Origin: HO2-45-28 sp964412115
GTDB lineage: Bacteria > Patescibacteriota > Minisyncoccia > HO2-45-28
Length of the DNA stretch: 62,527 bases
NCBI GenBank assembly: GCA_964412115.1
Contig: CAYPMM010000002.1
Location: 1-62,527 of the forward strand
Direction of reading: 5' to 3'
Positions 9,196 through 18,206 of this stretch are shown here, piece after piece. How positions within the stretch are numbered: position 1 is the stretch's first letter; each line of letters starts with the position of its first letter. A program made the position numbers and the translations under genes. The notes under the pieces were generated by a model. It saw nothing but the letters and a program-made list of their open reading frames with translations, ran no database searches and was not told the origin of the DNA.

Positions 9196-10002
9196 CTAAA
9201 TATAAGATTCTCTTAAAATGGCTTTAATTCTTTCCACAACTTCAAGGGGCGTGAGCTGGGCCTTAACCATATAGTCCTTGGCGCCCAAAGCTTTAGCGCG
9301 GTCAATATCTTCGCGCTGTCCGAGATTAGAAAGAACTATCACCGGAATTGATTCGATTTCCGGATCTTTTTTCATTTCTTCCAAAACGGCAAATCCGTCC
9401 TTTACCGGAATTATCAGGTCGAGCACGATTATATTCGGCTTTTCACTTTTGGTTTTTTTCAAGCCTTCTTCGCCGTCCATGGCTTCCGAAACTTTAAAAC
9501 CCTCTTTTTTAAGTTTAAGAACCAAAAGGTCGCGCAAAAACTTGTCGTCTTCAACCACTAATACGGAATAGGACCTGCTTTGCGCGATTTTGTTTTCGTC
9601 GGGAGGCGCCGTTTTAATTTCGGCCGGAACGGCCGGGGAGACTAAATACTTATTCATTTTTTCCAAAACTTCGCTCGGCTCAAAATCCGCTTTTACCAGA
9701 TAATCGACGGCGCCCAGGTTTTTTGCTTTCTGGAGGTCAACTGCCTGTCCCGAATTTGAAATTATTATGACTGGAATTGAGCTGAGATTCGGGTCCGAAT
9801 GCATCTTCTCCAAAACTTCGTAGCCGTCAACTTTCGGCATGACAATATCCAAAAGCACCAAGTCGGGCTTTGACTCTTCAAGCGTTTTTAAAGCTTCTTC
9901 GCCGTTAGCCGCGACCTTAACTTCATGGCCGTTTAGTTCCAATTTTTTTCTTAAAACCCCGCTTAGAGCGTTGTCGTCTTCGGCTATTAAAATACGCGCC
10001 AT
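9196..10002 (-). CDS. Two-receiver response regulator without output domain
   Basis: Two tandem CheY-like receiver domains, about residues 1-118 and 145-268, joined by a Pro/Ala/Lys linker. Each has the acidic pair (AEDDNALSG; VVEDDKFLRD), the phospho-acceptor Asp (DLVLLDIVMPK; NIIVLDLIIPV) and the conserved Lys region. No DNA-binding or enzymatic output domain is present, so it probably acts by protein-protein contact or as a phosphorelay intermediate. It lies 38 bp downstream of the sensor kinase gene at 10041-12098 on the same strand, its likely partner. Confidence 0.92.
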   Translation of the reverse strand: MARILIAEDDNALSGVLRKKLELNGHEVKVAANGEEALKTLEESKPDLVLLDIVMPKVDGYEVLEKMHSDPNLSSIPVIIISNSGQAVDLQKAKNLGAVDYLVKADFEPSEVLEKMNKYLVSPAVPAEIKTAPPDENKIAQSRSYSVLVVEDDKFLRDLLVLKLKKEGFKVSEAMDGEEGLKKTKSEKPNIIVLDLIIPVKDGFAVLEEMKKDPEIESIPVIVLSNLGQREDIDRAKALGAKDYMVKAQLTPLEVVERIKAILRESYI

Positions 10003-10040
10003 ATTTAGAAATTTATTTAATAATTCGTAATTAGAAATTT

Positions 10041-12098
10041 TTATACCCCCTCGTAAACTTCCGCGACTTGCGGAATCTTTCCCGGGTCGGTCGGCAAAAA
10101 CGCCGTAAAAACACTGCCCTGCCCTTCTTCTGATTCTACCACAACGTCTCCGCCGTGTCTTTTCATTATGTTCTTGACTATGAAAAGGCCGAGCCCGCTG
10201 CCTTCGGTGTACATTTTAATGGCGTTCGCCCCGCGATGAAACTTGGTAAAGAGGCCGGCCAGCTGTTCTTTCGATATGCCGATGCCATTATCTTTAACTT
10301 CTATTTTTACGAGTTCTTTGTCGGCATAAACCCGGACTTCAATGAGCCCTTCGGATTTGCGGGCATAGCGTATCGCGTTGTCGATTAAATTGCTCACGGC
10401 TAAAGGCAGTTTCTCTTTGTCGTAAGTCACCGGCGGCAAAGGAGATTCGGGCGGGATAAATTTAATTTGGACATGATATTCCCGCGCCAAAATATCAAAG
10501 GAGTCGGTTATATCTTTAACCGTTTCGGCTATGTTTCCGGGTTCAAATTTATAACCGAAACGGCCTTCTTCTATTCTCGCGACATTCAAGAGGTCATTAA
10601 CCAGGGAGATCATCCGCTCATTTGATTTAAAACCGGTGTTAAGAAGATTTTTTATGCCCGATTCTACCGGGCCCGCGTCCCCGGACAAAACCATGCTGAA
10701 AACCCATTTTATGGCCGAAAGCGGAGTTCTTAACTGATGCGCGGCCAGAGAAATGAATTCCGACTTTGTTTTTCCTATCGCCCTCTCGCGGCTGATATCC
10801 CGTATAACTTTTAAATACGAAAAAATGCGGCCCTGTCCGCTCATCACCGGAACCGTGGCTATCTGCAAATCCCGTTCAAGCGGATAACGAACCTTGAGTT
10901 CAATTAATTTGACGTGCGCGCCGTCGGCCTGGATGGCCCGAGCTTCTTCGGCTAAAATCGGGAACAAAACCCGCGAAAAAGAAGAAAATTTAATTTCGGC
11001 CGAATCTTTGGGTTCAAATATCCTGCCGACAACTTCCTCGGCCCGTACCCCTAAAATATTTTCGGCCGCGGGATTTACCAAAATAATCTTGAAATCTTCG
11101 GAATATTCAATAAGGCCGTCAGTGAGGTTGGATATTATGGCCGAGGTTTGGTTTTTTTCCAAACTAAGCGCGCCGAAAAGGCCCATAATGCGCTGCAAAG
11201 ACCAAAAAAGAACGGCAAAAAGGCCGATGGCCGAAATGATAAAGAAAAAAGCAAAAACAATAACGCGGCGGCGAGGCGAAAAAGCCTCGTTAAAATCGCG
11301 TTCAACCACAACTCCCCAGCCAAGACTTTCAATCGGCAGTCCCACGGCAAAAACTTTTTGGCCTTCAAAGTTCACATACGAATCTTCGCCGGACAAACCA
11401 TCCGCCGCCTGACCCCCGACTATCTTGTTCACCAGCGGGCGGTAAGACAAATTCTCGCCCCTTAAAACTATCGACGGATTCGGGTGGGCTATAAGATTTT
11501 TATTCTGGTCAACCACGTAAGCCAGTCCGCTCCCCCCGATGTTTACCTGCGACATCAAATCCCAGATAAAACGCAGATTGTTTTCCGCTATTAAAACGCC
11601 GACCGTTTCGCCGGAGGGGGCTTTAACCGACATGGAAATATCAACAAACGGCTCGGCAAGCAATGAAAAAAACACCGGGCCTCCGTATTCGCTTTTGCGC
11701 CCGCCGGCTATTTCTTCAAACGCGGCTTCTCCTTTGCGGCTGATTAACTCTTTAGCCGAAATAAACCTAGACCGGCTGATTCTTATTTTTTCCATCCCGT
11801 CAAGCCCCACGAAAACCGCTTCTTCTATGGATGTATTATTGTTAAGAAGCCTGCTCATTATTTCGCGCGTGTTTTGCGGTTCCTGTCCAATTAGATCCGC
11901 GGATTCTTTAATCGCCTTTCTGGTGGAGTCCACCGAACGCTCAAGAACGGAGCCGGCGCGTCGGGCAATTTCTAAATGCAAATCGGAAACCCCCCTGTTA
12001 AGGATTTCAATCGTGGGCAGAAGCCACAAACCGTTGCCGGCCAGCACCACGACCGCCAGAATCACTATGAGCGCGGAGAAAAAACGGATTTTATTCAT
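10041..12098 (-). CDS. Membrane sensor histidine kinase (Cache-PAS-HisKA-HATPase)
   Basis: Sensor kinase of 685 residues. An N-terminal membrane helix (about 5-28) is followed by an extracellular Cache-like domain, with YVVDQNKNLIAHP typical of dCache. A second membrane helix lies near 275-300, then a PAS domain (ILVNPAAENILGV). HisKA has the phospho-accepting His in AAHQLRTPLSAIKW. The HATPase domain has N-box NLIDNAIRYA, then DNGIGI and GSGLGLFI. It should phosphorylate the two-receiver protein encoded just downstream. The ligand cannot be inferred. The gene diverges from relA/spoT, with the two starts only about 38 bp apart. Confidence 0.94.
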   Translation of the reverse strand: MNKIRFFSALIVILAVVVLAGNGLWLLPTIEILNRGVSDLHLEIARRAGSVLERSVDSTRKAIKESADLIGQEPQNTREIMSRLLNNNTSIEEAVFVGLDGMEKIRISRSRFISAKELISRKGEAAFEEIAGGRKSEYGGPVFFSLLAEPFVDISMSVKAPSGETVGVLIAENNLRFIWDLMSQVNIGGSGLAYVVDQNKNLIAHPNPSIVLRGENLSYRPLVNKIVGGQAADGLSGEDSYVNFEGQKVFAVGLPIESLGWGVVVERDFNEAFSPRRRVIVFAFFFIISAIGLFAVLFWSLQRIMGLFGALSLEKNQTSAIISNLTDGLIEYSEDFKIILVNPAAENILGVRAEEVVGRIFEPKDSAEIKFSSFSRVLFPILAEEARAIQADGAHVKLIELKVRYPLERDLQIATVPVMSGQGRIFSYLKVIRDISRERAIGKTKSEFISLAAHQLRTPLSAIKWVFSMVLSGDAGPVESGIKNLLNTGFKSNERMISLVNDLLNVARIEEGRFGYKFEPGNIAETVKDITDSFDILAREYHVQIKFIPPESPLPPVTYDKEKLPLAVSNLIDNAIRYARKSEGLIEVRVYADKELVKIEVKDNGIGISKEQLAGLFTKFHRGANAIKMYTEGSGLGLFIVKNIMKRHGGDVVVESEEGQGSVFTAFLPTDPGKIPQVAEVYEGV

Positions 12099-12128
12099 TG
12101 ACCTATATCACTTATTTTGCCATATAAT
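12098..12128 (+). promoter_or_regulatory. relA/spoT promoter, near-leaderless
   Basis: TTGACC, 19-bp spacer, perfect TATAAT. The -10 box ends 7 bp before the GTG start of relA/spoT, so the transcript should begin at or within 1-2 nt of the start codon. No Shine-Dalgarno sequence is present. Confidence 0.65.
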
Positions 12129-12135
12129 ATGTATT

Positions 12136-13869
12136 GTGGTAAATGCTTCGGTAAATTCTTGGCCCGATTTTAAAGAGAAGCTTTTGGCTAAAAGCAAAAG
12201 GCGGTTTTCGGATGAAGAACTGGTTTTAATCAGGATGTCTTTTGAGTACTCTGTACTCGCGCATGAAAACCAAAAACGCCTTTCCGGCGAGCCTTACATC
12301 AACCACGTCATTGACGTTTCTCTTGAGACGGCATCACTAAAACTTGACGCCAAAACCATATCGGCCGCCCTTTTACACGACACGGTGGAGGATAATGTCG
12401 CGACAATGCGCGACATAAAGAAAAAATTCGGGGAAGAGGTCGCCTTTTTAGTGCGCGGGGTAACCAAGGTGGACAAACTGAAATATCACGGGGTTGAACG
12501 CGCGGCGGAATCAATGCGCAAAATGTTTCTGGCGGTGGCCGAGGATATCAGGGTGGTTGTTTTAAAGCTGGTTGACCGCCTAAACAACATGAAAACTCTT
12601 TATGCCCTGCCCTCGGTTGAAAAACAAAAAAGAATCGCCTCCGAAACTTTAGAAATTTACGCGCCTCTGGCTGACCGGCTGGGAATGGGCGAAATCAAAA
12701 ACGAACTTGAAGACTTGTCTTTTGAGTATGTTTATCCCAAAGAATACGAATGGATAAAAAAAGAAATCGGCTTAAAAATGCCCGAAAGAGAGAGGTACAT
12801 AAAAAGAGTGATGCCGATGGTAAAAAAAGAACTGTCCGCGGAGAGAATAAAGCCGCTGGATTTGTCGGCCAGAGCCAAACATTATTACAGCGCTTGGAAA
12901 AAACTTCTCCGCTACGATATGGACTGGGACAGGATTTTGGATTTGGTGGCCTTAAGAGTGGTGGTCTCAAATGTTGAGGAGTGCTACGCGGTGCTGGGAA
13001 TAATACACAAACTCTGGCGGCCGGTGCCGGGCAGAATAAAAGATTATATAGCGCTTCCAAAACCCAACGGCTATCAAAGTCTGCATACGACGGTTTTTTG
13101 CCTTGACGGACAGCCGACCGAATTTCAGATAAGAACCGAATCAATGCATCGGGAAGCCGAATACGGAATTGCCGCGCACTGGTTTTGGGACGAAGCCGGA
13201 AAACCAAAAAGAGGCGCGGAATTTGAGGGACATAAATTCTCTTGGGTGCGCCAGTTGCAGTCGTGGCAAAAGGAATTCAGGCGCGGCCAAAGCTCGGAAG
13301 AATTTCTGGAATCGCTGAAAATTGATTTTTTTAAAGACCGGATTTTCGTTTTAACTCCGAAAGGCGACGTGGTTGACTTGCCGGAAGGCGCGACACCGAT
13401 AGATTTCGCCTATCATATACATTCAGAGATAGGCAATCGCGCCGCCGGCGCTAAAATAAATTCAAAAATGTCGCCGCTTTCAACCCCGCTGATTTCCGGA
13501 AACGTGGTTGAAATACTTACTCAAAAAAATAAAAAACCGTCATCCGAATGGCTTAATTTCGTAAAGACTTCTCTGGCCAGGGGCCGGATTAAGCGAGCGC
13601 TGGGAATAACCCGTCCGCCGGAGAAAACCGATGAAAACGAAATCGAGCTCAATATTACCGTTAAAAACCGCGTCGGAATTTTAAAAGACATAACCGCGGT
13701 TCTGGCGTCTTTTAAAATAAATATTGAGAGTGTCTCTAGCGCCGCTTCGGGCAACGAGTATCCGACAATTGCCGTTAAATTCCGGGTAAAAAAACGCGAA
13801 CAGCTTGAGCGCGTCAAAACCCGCCTTAAAAAAGTGCGCGGAGTGCAATCGGTTGAAGAGAAAAATTAA
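12136..13869 (+). CDS. RelA/SpoT-family (p)ppGpp synthetase/hydrolase
   Basis: Makes and probably degrades the alarmone (p)ppGpp. Domain order: HD hydrolase (HVIDVSLETA, ALLHDTVED), synthetase (DRILDLVALRV, KPNGYQSLHTTV, EIQIRT-like segment), TGS (VFVLTPKGDVVDLP), and a C-terminal ACT domain (VKNRVGILKDITAVL). The reading frame is open far upstream, but that part is antisense to the kinase gene. The GTG at 12136 sits just after a -10 box and starts the conserved region, giving 577 residues. This is shorter than the usual 700 or so because the N-terminus and linker are trimmed. Intact HD and synthetase motifs suggest a bifunctional Rel type. Its stop overlaps the convergent parB stop by 4 bp. 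Confidence 0.93.
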   Translation: MVNASVNSWPDFKEKLLAKSKRRFSDEELVLIRMSFEYSVLAHENQKRLSGEPYINHVIDVSLETASLKLDAKTISAALLHDTVEDNVATMRDIKKKFGEEVAFLVRGVTKVDKLKYHGVERAAESMRKMFLAVAEDIRVVVLKLVDRLNNMKTLYALPSVEKQKRIASETLEIYAPLADRLGMGEIKNELEDLSFEYVYPKEYEWIKKEIGLKMPERERYIKRVMPMVKKELSAERIKPLDLSARAKHYYSAWKKLLRYDMDWDRILDLVALRVVVSNVEECYAVLGIIHKLWRPVPGRIKDYIALPKPNGYQSLHTTVFCLDGQPTEFQIRTESMHREAEYGIAAHWFWDEAGKPKRGAEFEGHKFSWVRQLQSWQKEFRRGQSSEEFLESLKIDFFKDRIFVLTPKGDVVDLPEGATPIDFAYHIHSEIGNRAAGAKINSKMSPLSTPLISGNVVEILTQKNKKPSSEWLNFVKTSLARGRIKRALGITRPPEKTDENEIELNITVKNRVGILKDITAVLASFKINIESVSSAASGNEYPTIAVKFRVKKREQLERVKTRLKKVRGVQSVEEKN

Positions 13870-14861
13870 ACCGTAAAATCCTCCAGGTCCTCGGGGCGGG
13901 CGCGGGCGGTCATGATGTTGATTTCGGGTTCCGGCGAATCTAAAGATTCCGCGGGTTCGTCATTAAAAGGTTTTTCCGGAGCGGGTTCGGCTACGGACAA
14001 TTTTTCTTCCGGTTTTATTTCCGCTCGCTGTAAAGCAACTTGATTTATCAAGTGCCTAAGCTCGTCTTCGGAGAAAAATTCAATTGAAATTTTTCCGCCG
14101 ATTCCTTTTCTTTCTATATATACCCTGGTGCCCAATGCCTCGCGCAATCTTTCTTCAAACGAGCGCGTTTCAAAATCGGGTATGCCGTCGCGCTTTCGGA
14201 CACGGTCAACCGCGATCCGGCGCGAGGCCTTTTCGGCATCTCTGACCGAAAGACGTTTAAAATATATATCATTGAATAAAGCCTCTTGTTCCTCCGGTTT
14301 TTCGGTAAGCATCATCAGGGCTCTCGCGTGCCCCTCCGAAATCCGGCTGTCGGAAATTGCCTTTTGTATGTAATCCGGAAGAGACAAGAGACGGATGGTG
14401 TTGGCGACAAATTCCCTGCTTTTTCCTACTTTAAGTCCGACATCGCGCTGGCGCATATTAAAACTATCCATTAATTGCTTAAAGGCAACGGCTCGCTCAA
14501 TGGGATTCAAGTCCTCGCGCTGGACATTTTCAATAAGTGCCAATTCCAGTTTAACCTTATCCGCCGGCTCTGCCCGAATGATTGCCGGAACATGAAGAAG
14601 CCCCGCGATTTTGGCCGCGCGAAGTCTCCGCTCGCCGGCGATAAGCTCGTAATCAACGGCAATGCCCGATGTAGCCTCTCGTTCTTGGCGTACCACGACC
14701 AGCGGCTGTAAAATGCCGTATTGTTTTATTGATTCGGCAAGGTCTTTAAGTTTTTGCTCGTCAAACTCGCGCCTCGGCTGCAGAGGATTTGGTCTGACAC
14801 TCGCGGTTTCAAGCCAAAAAATACTTTCGGATTTGTTTTCGTTTGGTAAATTATCGGGCAT
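13866..14861 (-). CDS. parB: Chromosome-partitioning protein ParB
   Basis: CTP-dependent clamp that spreads from parS and works with ParA in chromosome segregation. The N-terminal ParB/Srx domain has IRPNPLQPRREFDEQ-type start residues and the GERRLRAAKIAG motif. A helix-turn-helix region (KVGKSREFVANTIRLL) follows. The C-terminal dimerisation part is altered: the last 80 residues are Glu/Pro-rich. ParA is not adjacent in the window. No parS consensus (TGTTTCACGTGAAACA) was noticed nearby. The gene converges with relA/spoT. Confidence 0.95.
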   Translation of the reverse strand: MPDNLPNENKSESIFWLETASVRPNPLQPRREFDEQKLKDLAESIKQYGILQPLVVVRQEREATSGIAVDYELIAGERRLRAAKIAGLLHVPAIIRAEPADKVKLELALIENVQREDLNPIERAVAFKQLMDSFNMRQRDVGLKVGKSREFVANTIRLLSLPDYIQKAISDSRISEGHARALMMLTEKPEEQEALFNDIYFKRLSVRDAEKASRRIAVDRVRKRDGIPDFETRSFEERLREALGTRVYIERKGIGGKISIEFFSEDELRHLINQVALQRAEIKPEEKLSVAEPAPEKPFNDEPAESLDSPEPEINIMTARARPEDLEDFTV

Positions 14862-14892
14862 GGATATTTATAGACTATCAAATAAAAATCTT

Positions 14893-14921
14893 TTGACAAT
14901 GGGTGTATAAACGAGTAGATT
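14893..14921 (+). promoter_or_regulatory. tRNA-Leu promoter
   Basis: Perfect TTGACA, 17-bp spacer, TAGATT (4 of 6 to consensus). The predicted start is about 12-13 nt before the mature tRNA 5' end. A TATAAA closer in has the wrong spacing and was not chosen. Confidence 0.6.
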
Positions 14922-14940
14922 TATTAAAGATAACTTCCGG

Positions 14941-15027
14941 GCCCGGGTGGCGGAACTGGCAGACGCACAGGACTCAAAATCCTGCGAGGGCAACCTCATG
15001 GGAGTTCAACTCTCCCCCCGGGCACCA
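14941..15027 (+). tRNA. tRNA-Leu, anticodon CAA
   Basis: Acceptor stem GCCCGGG / CCCGGGC, discriminator A and an encoded CCA end. The anticodon stem CAGGA / TCCTG encloses the loop CTCAAAA, giving anticodon CAA, which reads UUG. The variable arm is long, as required for class II tRNA-Leu. The T-arm is GGGAG TTCAACT CTCCC. It stands alone between parB and the acyl-CoA dehydrogenase gene with its own promoter and terminator. Confidence 0.96.
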
Positions 15028-15031
15028 ACAA

Positions 15032-15064
15032 AAATACGCACGGCGTCGTGCGTATTTAATTTTT
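15032..15064 (+). terminator. tRNA-Leu terminator
   Basis: An 11-12 bp stem (AAATACGCACG / CGTGCGTATTT) followed by a T-rich tract on the plus strand. A T5 run on the other strand would let it also serve the convergent acyl-CoA dehydrogenase gene. Confidence 0.85.
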
Positions 15065-16248
15065 TATTTTTTCAGTTCGGAGGCAATTATATTTCGCTGG
15101 ATAGGATTTGTTCCTTCGTAGATTTCAAAAGCGTGAGCGTCATTGAGCAGGCGTCCTGCGCGATTTTCCTTCAAATACCCGGCTCCGCCGTGGATTAAAA
15201 GATTTTTATGCGCGAGGTCAATCGCTATTTCCGTAGTTCTGACTTTGGCGGCCGACGCCCATTTGCGAAAATCCGGCGCTTCAGTGTCCCGAAGAGTTGC
15301 GGCATACATAGTCCAAAATTCGGCCTCTTTGACCGCAATCGCCATATCCGCAAGCATGTGTCCGACTGCCTGGTGACTAATCAAAAGTTTTTCAAAAGTT
15401 TTTCTTTCTTTTGCGTAAGCAAGAGCATCCTCATATGCCGCCTCAGCCACGCCCCACGCCTGCGCTGAAATAAAAACCCGGCCGGACTCCAAGGTGTCCA
15501 TAAAAACTTCGTAGCCTTTGCCAATCGGCCCAAGGGCGTTATAAATGGAAACCGGAGTATTTTCAAAATGGATCTCGCCGAAAGGAGCCGAGTGCAAACC
15601 CCTCTTTTTTTTCGGACTTATCTGATGGGTTTTAGAATGGCAACTGTCCAAATCAACAATAAACGCGCCGAAATCCTCGCCCTTGCCTATTGGCGGCCAG
15701 GCGGGTACGGATTTTAAGCGGGCTAAAACTATAGCGAAATCGGCAAAAGTCACATTGGTGATAAAAGCCTTGTCGCCTTTTATATTGAAATTGTAGCCTA
15801 CCGCTGGATTTTGAACCCAGTCGGCCGAGGTCTTAATTCCTTTGGCATATGAACCAAAATCGGGTTCAGTCAGGCAAAAACATCCAAACTTTTTCCCCTT
15901 CATTGACGGCTTGAGATATTTTTTAACTTGCTCCGGTGTGCCATACTTGACCAGCGGGTACGCGACGAGCGAATTCGGAACGATATGTAAACTCAGGGTG
16001 CCGGCGGGCCAAACTTTTGCCAGCTCTTTAGTAATAAGCATCTGCGAAATTGAATCAAGGCCCATTCCGCCAAGTTTTTCAGGAACATTTGCTCCTAAAA
16101 AACCGGCCTTGGCCATTTCTTCAAAAAGATGCATTGGGCACTTTTCTTCTTCCTCATACTCGTCAACAATCGGCGCGAAATTGCGCTCTGCGAATTCCTT
16201 GGGCATATTTTGCAGGGCTTTTTGTTCATCGGTTAGGTTGAAATCCAT
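15064..16248 (-). CDS. Acyl-CoA dehydrogenase family protein
   Basis: FAD-dependent alpha,beta-dehydrogenation of an acyl-CoA, passing electrons to ETF. The N-terminal helical domain begins FNLTDEQKALQ. The middle beta-domain has CLTEPDFGSYA and AFITNVTFADFAIVLAR. The C-terminal helices include HGGAGYL and the catalytic-Glu motif YEGTNPIQR. An ATG at 16266 is possible, but the ATG at 16248 has AAGGAGG 6 nt upstream and starts at the conserved region, giving 394 residues. No thiolase, ETF or acyl-CoA ligase is nearby, so the pathway is unclear. The family is unusual for a CPR-type genome. The segment that normally contacts FAD and CoA appears intact. Confidence 0.92.
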   Translation of the reverse strand: MDFNLTDEQKALQNMPKEFAERNFAPIVDEYEEEEKCPMHLFEEMAKAGFLGANVPEKLGGMGLDSISQMLITKELAKVWPAGTLSLHIVPNSLVAYPLVKYGTPEQVKKYLKPSMKGKKFGCFCLTEPDFGSYAKGIKTSADWVQNPAVGYNFNIKGDKAFITNVTFADFAIVLARLKSVPAWPPIGKGEDFGAFIVDLDSCHSKTHQISPKKKRGLHSAPFGEIHFENTPVSIYNALGPIGKGYEVFMDTLESGRVFISAQAWGVAEAAYEDALAYAKERKTFEKLLISHQAVGHMLADMAIAVKEAEFWTMYAATLRDTEAPDFRKWASAAKVRTTEIAIDLAHKNLLIHGGAGYLKENRAGRLLNDAHAFEIYEGTNPIQRNIIASELKK

Positions 16249-16320
16249 AACAGCCTCCTTTTTCAATGTTTTTATCCGCCTTGATACTACCCTATTCTTT
16301 TTTGTGATACAATAAGAAAC

Positions 16321-16995
16321 ATGCTTTTATCACGGGATGCCATTTTAAGGCACATAAAAGAGGGCAATATAATTATTGACCCTTATGAGCCCAAAAAACT
16401 CAAAACAACCAGTTACGACGTAACGCTTGGCGAATATTTCTGGCGCGAATCGCATCCGAACGGAGGCCACACCATACATAACATATACGACGACGCTTCA
16501 ACCAAGCGGATTTGGTCAGGGCCGCACGAAGCCAAAACAGCGGAAAAACTTTCGGAAGAAATGGATATGAAATTTTCCAACATAAAGCCATCCGACAAAA
16601 TAATAATGATACACCCTGGAGAAACTATTCTCGCTCACACGCAAGAATACGTCGGCGGACGCGTGAAATGCGTCGGCAAGATGTACGCTCGCTCGTCACT
16701 CGGACGGAACTTTATTGAGGTCTGCAAGGACGCCGGCTGGGGAGACGTCGGATATTTCAACCGCTGGACGATGGAGGTGACGAACAACTCCCAGCACTTC
16801 ACTATTCCTCTTGTCGTCGGCCGCCGAATAGCGCAGATGGTTTTTTACGAAGTGGAACCGATTCTTGACAGGGATTATTCGCAGGACAAAGGCAAATACC
16901 AGGTCGCAGGCGACCTGGAAAAACTTAAAAAAGAATGGAACCCGCACATGATGCTTCCTAAAATGCATCTTGATTGGGAAGTGAAAGAGTCTTAA
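16321..16995 (+). CDS. dCTP deaminase/dUTPase-family protein
   Basis: Belongs to the trimeric dCTP deaminase/dUTPase fold. The N-terminus (SRDAILRHIKEGNIIIDP) matches Dcd. The family motif ARSSLGR and the later DAGWGD...NRWTMEVTN contain the conserved Arg/Ser and the catalytic Glu of dCTP deaminase. At 224 residues it is slightly longer than typical Dcd (170-200), with an insertion before the RSS motif and a C-terminal extension. It should make dUMP precursors for thymidylate. It is followed after 36 bp by an orotate PRTase-like gene on the same strand, suggesting a pyrimidine operon. Confidence 0.85.
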   Translation: MLLSRDAILRHIKEGNIIIDPYEPKKLKTTSYDVTLGEYFWRESHPNGGHTIHNIYDDASTKRIWSGPHEAKTAEKLSEEMDMKFSNIKPSDKIIMIHPGETILAHTQEYVGGRVKCVGKMYARSSLGRNFIEVCKDAGWGDVGYFNRWTMEVTNNSQHFTIPLVVGRRIAQMVFYEVEPILDRDYSQDKGKYQVAGDLEKLKKEWNPHMMLPKMHLDWEVKES

Positions 16996-17031
16996 TATCC
17001 GTAAATACGTTCTTTTAGAGGAGATCGAGTT

Positions 17032-17655
17032 TTGACTGATGATGCTCACGGCCTGATAAGCGCCCTGGAAAAAGAGAGTATTTTGTTAAGCGGCCACTTT
17101 GTGCTATCAGGCGGGGATCATAGCGACAAATACATTAATCACGACGCGATTTACGCCAATCCTTTTCTTGTTTCCCTATGCGCGCGCATACTCGCGGAAA
17201 AAATATTCAAAAATACCAAAATAGAGACCGTGATCGGTCCGGCAATGGGCGGAAATACTCTGGCGCATGAAACAGCCCGATGGCTTTCGGAATCAAAAAC
17301 TTCAAACATTAACGTAGCCTATAGCGAAAAGGTTGGCTCTGATTTAACAATAGTCGAAGCCCACAAGCAGTATGTCGCCGGCAGGGCCGTTCTTTTCGTG
17401 GACGATGCCCTGACCACAGCGCGCACGCTGCATAAATTAGTCAATGCGGCAAGACAAATAGGCGCGCGGCCGGCTGGAGTCGGAGTCATATGGAATCGCG
17501 GGGAGCTGGCTTATATTGACGGCATGACCATAAACTCAATCATAACTCAAAAACTCCGGTCCTGGTCTTACTCCTCCTGTCCGCAATGGCTCAAAGACAT
17601 TCCGATAAACACAAATGTCGGCCACGGCAAAGAATTTTTGGAAAGTTTAAAATAA
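17032..17655 (+). CDS. Orotate phosphoribosyltransferase-like protein
   Basis: Type I phosphoribosyltransferase fold, closest to PyrE: KESILLSGHFVLSGGDHSDKY-type start region, IGPAMGGNTLAHETARW, and the PRPP loop VLFVDDALTTARTL. The PRPP loop has Ala where the family usually has Gly (TTGxT). The TTG start at 17032 has AGAGGAGA 7 nt upstream. It probably couples orotate or another base with PRPP; base specificity is uncertain because no other pyr genes are near. Its stop lies 2 bp before a palindrome shared with the convergent PAP2 gene. Confidence 0.8.
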   Translation: MTDDAHGLISALEKESILLSGHFVLSGGDHSDKYINHDAIYANPFLVSLCARILAEKIFKNTKIETVIGPAMGGNTLAHETARWLSESKTSNINVAYSEKVGSDLTIVEAHKQYVAGRAVLFVDDALTTARTLHKLVNAARQIGARPAGVGVIWNRGELAYIDGMTINSIITQKLRSWSYSSCPQWLKDIPINTNVGHGKEFLESLK

Positions 17656-17657
17656 CC

Positions 17658-17685
17658 AAAACACTCCAGTTAACTGGAGTGTTTT
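17658..17685. repeat. 28-bp palindrome, ACTCCAGTTAACTGGAGT family, copy 1
   Basis: Perfect palindrome centred on GTTAAC with arms AAAACACTCCAG / CTGGAGTGTTTT. It lies between the convergent stops of the orotate PRTase-like and PAP2 genes and overlaps the PAP2 stop. A T-rich stretch follows on the plus strand, so it can work as a terminator. The same core occurs twice more, flanking the TrpR-like gene. Confidence 0.95.
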
Positions 17686-18206
17686 TTATATTTTGAGACG
17701 AGATGATTTATAAGATACGCGGAGATAATGCCGACAATGGCGCCTCCTAAAATATCGGATAGAAAGTGAACGCCGGCGATAACGCGGGCCACACCCATCG
17801 CTAAAGCAAAAAGATAAAATAAAATCCCCCATTTTCGGTAATAAATAAAAACAGCGGCGGCTATGGCAAAAAAGAAAGCCGCGTGTCCCGAAGGAAAAGA
17901 ACCACCGCCGTCGCGCGCGACTAGTTTATAAACATCCAGAACTTCAAAAGGTCTGGGTCTGTCATAAAAAAATCTTATGATTTCCGTAATTACGTAGCGC
18001 GACAAAATTCCGGCGGCAATTGCCGTAAAAACCATCTTCCTCGCCTTTAACTCGTTTCTTTTAAGGTAGGCGGAAATTATTAAAAATGCTCCAAGTCCAA
18101 CAAGCATCCACCAGCCTAGATATTCGGCTTTGAAAACAACTATCGCATCAAAAAACTGCCAGCGCCCCGCAAAACTGTTTAAATAATTAAAAATAATTGC
18201 ATCCAT
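17670..18206 (-). CDS. PAP2-family membrane phosphatase
   Basis: Integral membrane phosphatase of the PAP2 superfamily, probably acting on undecaprenyl pyrophosphate or phosphatidic-acid-like lipids. The three active-site motifs are visible: IRFFYDRPRP (motif 1, with Arg where Lys is usual), GGSFPSGHAAF (motif 2, with its His) and ARVIAGVHFLSDILGG (motif 3, with His and Asp). About five to six membrane helices fill 178 residues. It overlaps the start of folD by one base, so it is coupled to it. Confidence 0.9.
   Translation of the reverse strand: MDAIIFNYLNSFAGRWQFFDAIVVFKAEYLGWWMLVGLGAFLIISAYLKRNELKARKMVFTAIAAGILSRYVITEIIRFFYDRPRPFEVLDVYKLVARDGGGSFPSGHAAFFFAIAAAVFIYYRKWGILFYLFALAMGVARVIAGVHFLSDILGGAIVGIISAYLINHLVSKYKKHSS

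Noticed and set aside
11539..12135. Upstream extension of the relA/spoT reading frame by about 200 codons
   Set aside because: It is antisense to the sensor kinase gene, lacks any domain, and a promoter with -10 box sits just before the GTG at 12136.
14906..14911. TATAAA as the -10 of the tRNA-Leu promoter
   Set aside because: It lies only 7 bp after TTGACA; TAGATT at 17 bp is a better fit.
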